A stretch of 51,047 nucleotides of DNA from Planctomycetota bacterium (GTDB lineage Bacteria > Planctomycetota > MHYJ01 > JACQXL01 > JACQZI01), in NCBI GenBank assembly GCA_016207825.1, contig JACQZI010000025.1, forward strand, positions 1-51,047, given 5' to 3'. How positions within the stretch are numbered: position 1 is the first letter of the stretch; each line of letters begins with the position of its first letter. The notes under the pieces were generated by a model. It searched no databases. It saw only the letters and a program-made list of their open reading frames with translations, and was not told the origin of the DNA. The translations under genes and the position numbers were made by a program. Below, piece by piece: positions 15,999 to 23,185 of the stretch.

Positions 15999-16394
15999 AT
16001 GAAGATGAACCCGGTAGTCCATTTTGAGATGCCGGCCCAAGACCGGAAGCGGGCAGCGGATTTTTACACGAATGTCTTCGGCTGGGAGATGCGGCAATTA
16101 AGCCCGGATATGGGGCATTATATCCTGGCGATGACTACGGAATCCGATGAAAAAGGCCCAAAAGAGCCCGGCAGAATCAACGGTGGCTTTTTCCAGAAAA
16201 CAAGCGATAACCCCGCACAGCATCCATCTATCGTCATCGCGGTGGATGATATCAAGCTTGCCATGGAAAAAGTGGTGGCGGAAGGCGGGAAGGTCTTGCG
16301 CGAGCCGATGGAAATACCCGGAGTCGGGAAGTACGCGCCGATTTTGGATACGGAAGGCAACCTGGCAAGCATGCTCCAGCCGTTGCAAATGTAA
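15999..16394 (+). CDS. VOC superfamily (glyoxalase/bleomycin-resistance-like) protein
   Basis: 131 aa. The start at 15999 is fixed by AAAGGAGG; the frame also opens at an upstream TTG. The fold pattern VVHFEMPAQDRKRAADFYTNVFGWEM and IVIAVDDI....E...GG...PM is typical of VOC proteins with two beta-alpha-beta-beta-beta units. A metal-dependent lyase, isomerase or binding role is possible; substrate unknown. Confidence 0.85.
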   Translation: MKMNPVVHFEMPAQDRKRAADFYTNVFGWEMRQLSPDMGHYILAMTTESDEKGPKEPGRINGGFFQKTSDNPAQHPSIVIAVDDIKLAMEKVVAEGGKVLREPMEIPGVGKYAPILDTEGNLASMLQPLQM

Positions 16395-16415
16395 CGGCAG
16401 GAAGGAATAAGTATT

Positions 16416-16922
16416 ATGCGAAAAATCACCCCGTGTTTGTGGTTTGACAGCCAGGCCGAAGAGGCGGCGGATTTTTACACCTCTGTTTTCTCCGCTCTCG
16501 GCAGGAAGAAATCCAAGGTCTTAAACGTCATGCGCTACGGAGAGGCGGATGCGAAGGTTTCCGGAAAACCAAAGGGTTCGGTGATGACCGTTACATTCGC
16601 GCTCGATGGGCAGGAATTCATGGCGTTAAACGGCGGGCCGATATTCAAATTTACAGAAGCGATTTCGTTTATTATAAACTGCAAGACTCAGGATGAAATA
16701 GACGTGTTGTGGGAAAAGCTTTCCGAAGGCGGGGACGAAAAGGCGCAGCAATGCGGATGGCTTAAAGATAAATACGGCGTCTCGTGGCAGATTGTCCCGG
16801 CTATAATGGACAAGCTTATGCGGGACAAAAATCCCGCAAAAACGGAAAAAGTCATGGAAGCAATGCTTCCGATGAAGAAGCTCGATATTGAGAAATTAAA
16901 ACAGGCATATAGGGAGGGATAA
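16416..16922 (+). CDS. PhnB-like VOC protein
   Basis: 168 aa. ITPCLWFDSQAEEAADFYTS, FALDGQEFMALNGG and GWLKDKYGVSWQIVP match the PhnB-like (3-demethylubiquinone methyltransferase-annotated) branch of the VOC family, which has no proven enzyme function. A GGAAGGAAT precedes the start. It is followed seven bases later by the next gene, so it is in the same transcript. Confidence 0.88.
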   Translation: MRKITPCLWFDSQAEEAADFYTSVFSALGRKKSKVLNVMRYGEADAKVSGKPKGSVMTVTFALDGQEFMALNGGPIFKFTEAISFIINCKTQDEIDVLWEKLSEGGDEKAQQCGWLKDKYGVSWQIVPAIMDKLMRDKNPAKTEKVMEAMLPMKKLDIEKLKQAYREG

Positions 16923-16928
16923 AATAAT

Positions 16929-17546
16929 ATGAGAAAACTTATCATCCTCACTTTCATAACACTTGACGGGGTCATGCAAGCCCCCGGCGGACCCGAGGAA
17001 GATACCTCCGGCGGTTTCAAATACGGCGGCTGGGTTGTTCCATATAGCGATGAATTCTTCGGCAAGGTCATGGAAGAGCAGATGAAGCAGCCTTTCAATT
17101 TGCTCCTGGGCAGAAGAACCTTCGAAATATTCGCATCTTACTGGCCGCAACATGCGAATGAATGGCCCGGCATAAACGAATCCGCCAAGTATGTGGTTTC
17201 AAATACTCTTACCAGGCATGATTGGAAAAATTCCATCTTTATAAAAGGCGACATTGTGAAGGAAATCAAAAAGCTTAAAATGCAGAACGGGCCCGACCTG
17301 CAAGTCTACGGCAGCGGCAAACTCGCCCAAACGCTCTTGCAGCATGATTTGGTTGACGAATTGTGGCTCAAGACATTTCCCATTACGCTGGGTTCAGGCA
17401 AGCGCCTTTTTACCGAGGGCACGGGTCCGGCTGCTTTCAAACTGACCGATAGCAAGGTTTCGCCAAAGGGTGTTATTGTCGCCAAATACGAGCGCGCAGG
17501 AAAAGCTAACCGAGGCCGAGCTTACCCGCCGCTAACGGCTTTCTAA
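16929..17546 (+). CDS. Dihydrofolate reductase / RibD C-terminal family protein
   Basis: 205 aa. LIILTFITLDGVMQAPGG, LLLGRRTFEIFASYWP, VYGSGKLAQTLLQHDLVDEL and ITLGSGKRLF are hallmarks of RibD C-terminal-domain reductases. It should bind NADPH; the substrate of stand-alone members is unknown. The last about 20 residues (GKANRGRAYPPLTAF) extend beyond the family core. Confidence 0.9.
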   Translation: MRKLIILTFITLDGVMQAPGGPEEDTSGGFKYGGWVVPYSDEFFGKVMEEQMKQPFNLLLGRRTFEIFASYWPQHANEWPGINESAKYVVSNTLTRHDWKNSIFIKGDIVKEIKKLKMQNGPDLQVYGSGKLAQTLLQHDLVDELWLKTFPITLGSGKRLFTEGTGPAAFKLTDSKVSPKGVIVAKYERAGKANRGRAYPPLTAF

Positions 17547-17564
17547 AGGAATGAGGGAGGTTTT

Positions 17565-18014
17565 ATGATGCTTGAAGCCAGGCATATCAGCGTGCCGATT
17601 AACCGGCCGGCTGAAGAGATCTATGAATTCGCATCGAATCCGATGAATCTGCCGAAATGGGCAACCGGGCTGGGAGATTCCATTAAGAACGAGTCCGGCG
17701 ACTGGATAGCCGATTCATCCATGGGCAGAATCAAGATTAAATTTGCCGGGAAAAACAAGCTGGGCGTCTTGGACCACGTGGTGACCCTCCCCTCCGGTAA
17801 AGAGACCTATAATCCCATGCGCGTATTTTCCAATAACGGCGGGAGCGAGTTGACTTTTACGCTTTACCGCCAGCCGGATATGACGGATGAAATGTTTGAT
17901 GATGACGCAAAGACGGTCAAAAGCGACATGGAAAGGCTGAAGGCATTGCTTGAAAATAGCCGGTTTCCCGTACGAACAGCGGGATATCCTGATGATATAC
18001 GACCGGCGGAATAA
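17565..18014 (+). CDS. SRPBCC (START/Bet v1-like) family protein
   Basis: 149 aa. The opening HISVPINRPAEEIYEFASNP and the strand/helix order fit the polyketide-cyclase/START-like SRPBCC fold, which binds hydrophobic ligands. GGGAGG precedes ATG 17565. A final segment (PVRTAGYPDDIRPAE) follows the long C-terminal helix. Ligand unknown. Confidence 0.8.
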   Translation: MMLEARHISVPINRPAEEIYEFASNPMNLPKWATGLGDSIKNESGDWIADSSMGRIKIKFAGKNKLGVLDHVVTLPSGKETYNPMRVFSNNGGSELTFTLYRQPDMTDEMFDDDAKTVKSDMERLKALLENSRFPVRTAGYPDDIRPAE

Positions 18015-18056
18015 AGAAATCTGCGCAAGATACTTGCGCAATGAAAGGAGAATTGT

Positions 18057-18497
18057 ATAAAACTGTTAAGGGCCTTGTTATGGCTTGGCGGGGTATTGTG
18101 CCTTTTGGCATTCCCCATGATAGTGACCCCTTGGAATACAGTGGCAAAGATGCTGGCATGGTTTGGATTCCATAATATAGTCGTAGGCGGGTTGACCGTT
18201 TACGTCTACCGAATCATGTGTGCCGGCATCGGGCTTTTCGGGATATTCCTCATCATGCTTGCGTTAAATCTCACCCGCTATAAGCCCATGGTTAAACTTG
18301 CCGGGCTGGGATTTATCTTTGTCGGACTGATTGCCATTGCCACGGGTTTTTGGGTAAAGATGGCTCCGCCCTGGTATATTGCGGACGGCGGGTTTTCCGT
18401 ATTATTCGGCCTGCTGATAACGGTTTTAGGCGGGCAATTGAAGCCGGAAGCTTCTCAGGCGTGCCTGCCCGTAAAGGGAGAAAAGCTTAGCCGATAA
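18057..18497 (+). CDS. Four-helix membrane protein with apparent ATA start
   Basis: About 146 aa. Four hydrophobic helices (LLWLGGVLCLLAFPMI; IMCAGIGLFGIFLIMLAL; LAGLGFIFVGLIAIAT; GGFSVLFGLLITVLGG). The ribosome site AAAGGAG ends at 18050, and the codon in phase six bases later is ATA (18057), giving an N-terminus KLLRALLWLGG. The next canonical start, TTG at 18075, would cut into the first helix and is too far from the ribosome site. A sequencing error or a real AUA start are both possible. The tail contains a CCTGCCC element (ACLPVKG). Function unknown. Confidence 0.65.
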   Translation: MKLLRALLWLGGVLCLLAFPMIVTPWNTVAKMLAWFGFHNIVVGGLTVYVYRIMCAGIGLFGIFLIMLALNLTRYKPMVKLAGLGFIFVGLIAIATGFWVKMAPPWYIADGGFSVLFGLLITVLGGQLKPEASQACLPVKGEKLSR

Positions 18498-18583
18498 TGT
18501 ATCGCCACGGCGCAACTCTCCATAGGCATACAGGTATCGGGGTGGCCTACTGTAAGATATAATAAAAAAGAGGAGGAATAAAA

Positions 18584-18949
18584 ATGAAGGGGAATTACGT
18601 TGACGGGTTCGTGCTATGCGTACCCAAAAAGAATCTCCGGGCTTATCGCGCCATGGCTTTGGAGGGGGCGAAAATCTGGCGCAAATACGGGGCGTTAGAT
18701 TACAAGGAATGTGTCGGCGACGACTTATATCCGAAATGGGGGCTTCCCTTCCCCAAAATGGCTAAGACAAAACCCGGTGAGACGGTGGTTTTTTCCTATA
18801 TTGTTTATAAATCACGCGCGCACCGCGATAGTGTCAACGCCAAGGTGATGAAAGAAATGGAGAACGAATACAAACATAAAGATATGACTATGCCATTTGA
18901 TGTAAAGCGCATGGCTTACGGCGGTTTTAAGGTTATTGCAAGCTCTTAA
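18584..18949 (+). CDS. DUF1428 family protein
   Basis: 121 aa. NYVDGFVLCVPKKNLRAYRAM and FSYIVYKSRAHRDSVNAKVM match the small DUF1428 family, a ferredoxin-like (dimeric alpha-beta) fold of unknown function. AGAGGAGG lies eight bases ahead of the ATG. Confidence 0.9.
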   Translation: MKGNYVDGFVLCVPKKNLRAYRAMALEGAKIWRKYGALDYKECVGDDLYPKWGLPFPKMAKTKPGETVVFSYIVYKSRAHRDSVNAKVMKEMENEYKHKDMTMPFDVKRMAYGGFKVIASS

Positions 18950-18974
18950 GCGCCTGTGCGGATAAGAAGTTGAC

Positions 18975-19385
18975 ATGAAAAAGATATTTGCCGAGGGTTG
19001 CGGACATATAGGGCTTTTTACGGGCAATCCCGCCGGAGCGCTGAATTTCTATACGCGTAAGCTGGGATTCAGGGAAGAAAAGGAGGAGATGGTTGCCGCG
19101 GAAGTTATCCGGCGCGTTTTCGGGGTTGATTCGGCCTGCAAACTGGTTAAACTGTCATGGGAAAGCTTGTCCCTGGAAATATTTTACCCGATATCGAAAA
19201 GAATAGCAAAGAGGCGCGATTTGTCCGCCGGATACAACCACTGGGGTCTCCGGGTGTTTGACCGGGAGAAATTTTGCAATCGCCTCAAGCGTAAGAAGGT
19301 GCCCCTCATCAAAATCAGGAGGAATAACCACTCGATATATTTTATCAAAGACCCGGATGGCAACCGGATAGAAATCAAGGAATAA
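18975..19385 (+). CDS. VOC/glyoxalase-like protein
   Basis: 136 aa. CGHIGLFTGNPAGALNFYTRKLGF opens a VOC unit, and FIKDPDGNRIEIKE is the standard closing strand with the family's C-terminal metal-ligand glutamate. It is divergent in the middle (ISKRIAKRRD basic stretch). Substrate unknown; third VOC protein in this run. Confidence 0.82.
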   Translation: MKKIFAEGCGHIGLFTGNPAGALNFYTRKLGFREEKEEMVAAEVIRRVFGVDSACKLVKLSWESLSLEIFYPISKRIAKRRDLSAGYNHWGLRVFDREKFCNRLKRKKVPLIKIRRNNHSIYFIKDPDGNRIEIKE

Positions 19386-19414
19386 TAATCAGGTGAATTG
19401 AAAGGAGCAGCGTG

Positions 19415-20098
19415 ATGGGTAGATTGCGTATAATATCAAATTCTGATGAGCCTTTTGCGGACAGGGCTGACGCCGGCAGGGCGCTGGCAGAAGAACTGAA
19501 GAAATACAAAGGCAAAAATACCGTGGTGCTCGGTATTCCGCGCGGCGGGTTAATCATCGCCCGCGAAATGGCGCACGCGCTCGAGGCTGAGTTGGACATG
19601 GTGTTTTCCAGGAAAATAGGGTTGCAGGATAACCCGGAACTGGCAATCGGTTCTATCAGCGAAGACGGGAAATTATTCCTGAACAAAAATCTCATTGATG
19701 AAACGGATACGGAAAGTTCTTATATTAAATGGGAAAAAGAGCGCCAGTCGGCGGAAATAGCCCGGCGGGTGGCGCTGTATCGCAAAATCCTGCCGAAAGT
19801 GCCGTTGAAAGGGAAAACGGTAATCGTAACGGATGACGGCATCGCGACCGGCGCGACCATGCAGGCGTCTCTTTGGAGCGCCCGCCAGGAGCATCCCCAG
19901 AAACTGATTGCCGCTATCCCGGTCGGGCCGGAAGATACTTTAATCCGCTTGGCTGATGACGCGGATGAAATGATATGCCTGCGCGCCCCGTATCCTTTTA
20001 TGGCGGTAGGGCGCTTTTATTTAAGTTTCGACCAGATTGATGACGCGGAGCTTATGGAAATCCTGAAAGAGGAATCGGAAAGGAAGGTGGTTAAATGA
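19415..20098 (+). CDS. Phosphoribosyltransferase family protein (copy 2)
   Basis: 227 aa from ATG 19415, seven bases after AAGGAG; GTG at 19412 is a less good start. LGIPRGGLIIAREMA and the PRPP loop VIVTDDGIATGATM are clear. Its stop overlaps the start of the hydrolase at 20095 (ATGA). In several other bacteria such a domain is fused to a dienelactone hydrolase-type domain, so this pair probably works together. Confidence 0.9.
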   Translation: MGRLRIISNSDEPFADRADAGRALAEELKKYKGKNTVVLGIPRGGLIIAREMAHALEAELDMVFSRKIGLQDNPELAIGSISEDGKLFLNKNLIDETDTESSYIKWEKERQSAEIARRVALYRKILPKVPLKGKTVIVTDDGIATGATMQASLWSARQEHPQKLIAAIPVGPEDTLIRLADDADEMICLRAPYPFMAVGRFYLSFDQIDDAELMEILKEESERKVVK

Positions 20099-20775
20099 AT
20101 CCCAAGACAATGGAAAAAAGCCAATTAGTGCGCATCCCGTCACAAGGGGCGGTTCTTGAAGGCGATTTGGATATCCCCTCCGGGGCCGGGCAGGTTATCT
20201 TATTTGCCCATGGAAGCGGGAGCAGCCGGTTCAGCCCCAGGAACCGGTTTGTCGCGCAGGAACTCCGCAAAGCGGGATTTGCCACACTGCTGGCCGACCT
20301 CTTAAGCCCGGAAGAAGAGCAAATAGATAGCCGGACCGCGCACCTGAGGTTTGATATCGGGTTTCTTGCCCGGCGCCTCATCAGCGTGACCGATTGGCTC
20401 AGGGAAAACGAAACGACCAGTAATTTTAAGATAGGCTATTTCGGCGCCAGCACCGGCGCGGCGGCTGCCCTGGTATCCGCCGTAAAACGCCGGGAAGCGG
20501 TCGGCGCGATTGTCTCTCGCGGGGGACGGCCTGACCTGGCCGAAGAAGCCCTTCCTCTGGTCAGGGCGCCGACCCTCCTTATCGTCGGCGGAAACGATTT
20601 TGAGGTAATAGAGATGAACCGGGCGGCATTAGATTTGCTGGAATCAAAAAAAGAACTCGTGATTGTCCCGGGCGCGACCCACCTTTTCGAAGAACCCGGC
20701 GCCCTGGAAGAAGTTGCCCGGCTCGCTTCCGGCTGGTTCACCCGTTATCTATCCAAAAAAAGGATAAATGAATGA
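20095..20775 (+). CDS. Alpha/beta hydrolase (dienelactone hydrolase-like)
   Basis: 226 aa. Oxyanion segment LFAHGSGSSRFSPRN, nucleophile GASTGAAAAL (Ser), acid in VGGNDFEV, and His in PGATHLFEE. This is the stand-alone form of the hydrolase domain that follows phosphoribosyltransferase domains in fused proteins elsewhere. Both its start and its stop overlap neighbours by ATGA, showing tight translational coupling. Substrate unknown. Confidence 0.9.
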   Translation: MNPKTMEKSQLVRIPSQGAVLEGDLDIPSGAGQVILFAHGSGSSRFSPRNRFVAQELRKAGFATLLADLLSPEEEQIDSRTAHLRFDIGFLARRLISVTDWLRENETTSNFKIGYFGASTGAAAALVSAVKRREAVGAIVSRGGRPDLAEEALPLVRAPTLLIVGGNDFEVIEMNRAALDLLESKKELVIVPGATHLFEEPGALEEVARLASGWFTRYLSKKRINE

Positions 20776-21488
20776 TTGTGATACGCACACCTCAAAGCAT
20801 CTTTAAGGCCGGAGGCGCTATTGACAACGGCGCCTTTTCCGGCCGCTGGCATTTTTCCTTTGATGAATATTACGACCCTAAATATGTCCGTTTCGGCAAT
20901 CTGCGCGTATTCAACGACGATACCCTTTCTCCGGGCGCGACCTGGCCACTCCATCATCACGCGGAAATAGAAGTCGTTACCTATTGCGCCGAAGGCGAAT
21001 TCCTCCATGTGGATGAGCGCGGCAAGGGCGGCGTTCTGCAAAAGGGCTGGGTCCAGCATACCACGGTCGGGCAAGGCATGTCGCATTCAGAGGTTAATAA
21101 CCGGCCGGATATTCCTCTGCGTTTTATCCAGATGTGGTTCATGCCGAAAGCCCGGAGATTGAAACCATCTGTCGAACAGAAAAAGGTTACTCAAGAAGAG
21201 CGGACAAATAAATTCCTGCCCCTCGTCTCCAATACTCATCCCGAAGCCCTGAAGATAGCCTCGGACGCTTCGGTTTATTCCGCCTTCCTCAAGGCAGGCA
21301 GATCCATAAAACATCCCATCAGTAAAAACAAAGGCGGTTATCTTTATCTCCTTGAAGGTGGAGCGATTAAGATTGCGAATCATAAGGTTAATCCGCTGGG
21401 CGCCGCGATGATTACCGGCGAAACAGGCATAAATATCAGCGCTGAATCTGATAGTGAACTTCTTTTGGTGGAGGTGACTCTTGATTAA
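20772..21488 (+). CDS. Pirin family protein
   Basis: 238 aa. The pirin bicupin is shown by FGNLRVFNDDTLSPG, the metal-binding WPLHHHAEIEVVTY, GEFLHVDE and GQGMSHSEVN. The N-terminal cupin holds the His/Glu iron ligands; the second cupin is degenerate. Some bacterial pirins act as quercetin dioxygenases, others bind proteins. Start overlaps the hydrolase stop. Confidence 0.92.
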   Translation: MIVIRTPQSIFKAGGAIDNGAFSGRWHFSFDEYYDPKYVRFGNLRVFNDDTLSPGATWPLHHHAEIEVVTYCAEGEFLHVDERGKGGVLQKGWVQHTTVGQGMSHSEVNNRPDIPLRFIQMWFMPKARRLKPSVEQKKVTQEERTNKFLPLVSNTHPEALKIASDASVYSAFLKAGRSIKHPISKNKGGYLYLLEGGAIKIANHKVNPLGAAMITGETGINISAESDSELLLVEVTLD

Positions 21489-22566
21489 ATTTATCAGGAC
21501 AGACGGCACGATGGCAAGCAGGCAATTTATCGGTTCCTGGTCAGTGGCAGTCCCGCCATTTGCCCTTAACCAATCCGAAGGCGAAAGGTTTTTGAGAGAG
21601 CATTATGGTGACAAGATAGGTGCGAGGTCGTTAAATGTTATAGGCAAGGTTTTTAACCACCCCAGCGTGCAACAGCGTTATTTCGCCTTTAGCGATCCTT
21701 CCTGTCTAATCAATGAAAATCCGGATGAGCGCATAGAGCGCTTTACCACGGAAGCGGTGAAACTTTCCTCGAAAGCCGCAATCGAAGCCATGGATAAGGT
21801 AGGAGTGGAAAAAGATGAAATAACCGGCGTGGTGGTAAATACCTGCACCGGCTATATTTGCCCCGGGTTATCCACTTACCTGGTAGAGGGATTAAAACTA
21901 AAGCGCACGGCACGCGTCTATGATTTAGTGGGAAGCGGCTGCGGCGGCGCCATTCCGAATTTACAGCTTTCCCAGGCGTTGTTAAAAGAAGGCAATGGGG
22001 ATAAAATCCTGAGCGTCTCGGTAGAAATTTGCAGTGCCACTTTCCAGATGGCGGATAATCTGAGCCTGATTATTTCCAATGCCATTTTCGGGGACGGCGC
22101 CGCGGCGGCGGTCGTCTGGAACCAGCCGCGCGGGCTGGCGCTCTTGTCCTCGGTCTCACACCACGCGCCGGAATACCGTGACGACATCCGCTTTGTTTAC
22201 CGGAATGGCAGGCTCCATAACCAGCTTTCTCTGCGCCTGCCCAAACTGGTTGGCAAAGCCGTGGGGCGGTTGGTTGCGGATTTGCTCCAACAAAACCGCC
22301 TGCAACGTGAAGATATCGCGCATTGGGTAATACATCCGGGAGGCGAAAATATTATTGCCGCTATCAAGAGCGAGTTGAACCTTTCCGAGGAACACCTCCA
22401 ACCCACCAGGGATGTCCTGGCAAACTACGGCAATATGTCTTCGGCAACGGTCTGGTTCATACTTGACCGGGTGAAAGATAAGATTATGCCCGGTGAATAT
22501 CTGGTAGTAATCGCCTTTGGCGCCGGATTTTCCTCTCATGCGTATCTTTTGCAATCTGGTTCTTAG
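21481..22566 (+). CDS. Type III polyketide synthase (chalcone-synthase-like)
   Basis: 361 aa. The thiolase fold carries the Cys-His-Asn triad of type III polyketide synthases: Cys154 in VGSGCGG, His285 in VIHPGG and Asn318 in NYGNMSS. Such enzymes extend a CoA-linked starter with malonyl-CoA to pyrones, resorcinols or similar; the gene gives no clear hint of starter. A TTG start at 21481 is supported by GGAGG six bases ahead, and overlaps the pirin stop. An internal ATG at 21511 would cut conserved residues less well placed for initiation. It is the last gene before a 619-bp gap. A partner methyltransferase is not present. Confidence 0.92.
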   Translation: MIKFIRTDGTMASRQFIGSWSVAVPPFALNQSEGERFLREHYGDKIGARSLNVIGKVFNHPSVQQRYFAFSDPSCLINENPDERIERFTTEAVKLSSKAAIEAMDKVGVEKDEITGVVVNTCTGYICPGLSTYLVEGLKLKRTARVYDLVGSGCGGAIPNLQLSQALLKEGNGDKILSVSVEICSATFQMADNLSLIISNAIFGDGAAAAVVWNQPRGLALLSSVSHHAPEYRDDIRFVYRNGRLHNQLSLRLPKLVGKAVGRLVADLLQQNRLQREDIAHWVIHPGGENIIAAIKSELNLSEEHLQPTRDVLANYGNMSSATVWFILDRVKDKIMPGEYLVVIAFGAGFSSHAYLLQSGS

Positions 22567-22768
22567 GTGGTTCCTGACAAATGGAATGGGATCGTACAGT
22601 CTATCCTTAATCTAAACAACCGCTCGCCAGGTCTAATTATAAGACTAATAAAATACAGTACAAAATAATAATAATATAGAGGCCTACATACTCGACTTTC
22701 ATATACTACGGACTCTATCCCCATAGTGTACAATTTAGACTTAGTGAAGTGTTTCTGATAAGCAAGGA
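22567..22768. other. AT-rich intergenic stretch without a supported gene
   Basis: Between the polyketide synthase stop and the activator sites I see no gene, strong hairpin or promoter, only AT-rich sequence with stops in every frame. Confidence 0.6.
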
Positions 22769-22769
22769 C

Positions 22770-22810
22770 TGTTTCATTTCATTGCTTGTCTCATTTAGAT
22801 TAGTGAGACA
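22770..22810. promoter_or_regulatory. Upstream activator-site cluster of the multicopper oxidase operon
   Basis: Half-site TGTTTCATTT at 22770-22779 and, 17 bp on, the best palindrome in the window, TGTCTCA...TGAGACA (22787-22810, perfect 7-bp arms). It starts 214 bp before the -24 GG. Confidence 0.78.
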
Positions 22811-22882
22811 GGGGTAAATCCATTATTCGCCGGTTTAGCCCTTTAATAAGTATTTAAAATGGAGTTTTGGTATTTGTGAGTG

Positions 22883-22911
22883 CGTATCATTAAGATTACT
22901 TAAATGAGACA
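22883..22911. promoter_or_regulatory. Promoter-proximal activator site, multicopper oxidase operon
   Basis: CGTATCATTAA...TTAAATGAGAC, starting 118 bp before the -24 GG at 23001. Confidence 0.75.
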
Positions 22912-22998
22912 ATATGGATTTTGACTAAAAAGTAGATTTCCATATTTAACGACCTGATTTCCAAAGGGTTAAGTAAGTTAATAAAATTTTACCATTGG

Positions 22999-23015
22999 TT
23001 GGCACACTTTTTGCT
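22999..23015 (+). promoter_or_regulatory. Sigma-54 promoter of the multicopper oxidase operon
   Basis: TTGGCACACTTTTTGCT, GG 23001-23002 and GC 23013-23014, ten bases apart. The block between site and promoter resembles that before the 34341 promoter (AA.GGGTTA..TTAGTTAA-like). Confidence 0.86.
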
Positions 23016-23098
23016 TAATAGATAACTAACTATGTTATTACGAGATAAATTAATGAATGACGTATCGTTTATTATAATAAAGATAGGAGGAGAAGGAA

Positions 23099-23125
23099 AT
23101 GATAATAAAAACCGATTCGGGGTAA
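23099..23125 (+). CDS. Possible 8-codon leader peptide before the oxidase gene
   Basis: ATG at 23099 follows a strong AGGAGGAGAAGG by two to eight bases and reads MIIKTDSG then stops, 60 bases before the oxidase start. Strong translation of such a short frame could couple or tune downstream translation. It may be chance. Confidence 0.3.
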   Translation: MIIKTDSG

Positions 23126-23185
23126 ATCCGGGAATGTTCCAACGGTATACAAATCAAAACCAAAAACATCTTTTAAGGAGATAAT

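Noticed and set aside
23041-23185. Riboswitch in the oxidase leader
   Set aside because: The leader is short and AT-rich with no recognisable conserved aptamer; only a tiny peptide frame is seen.
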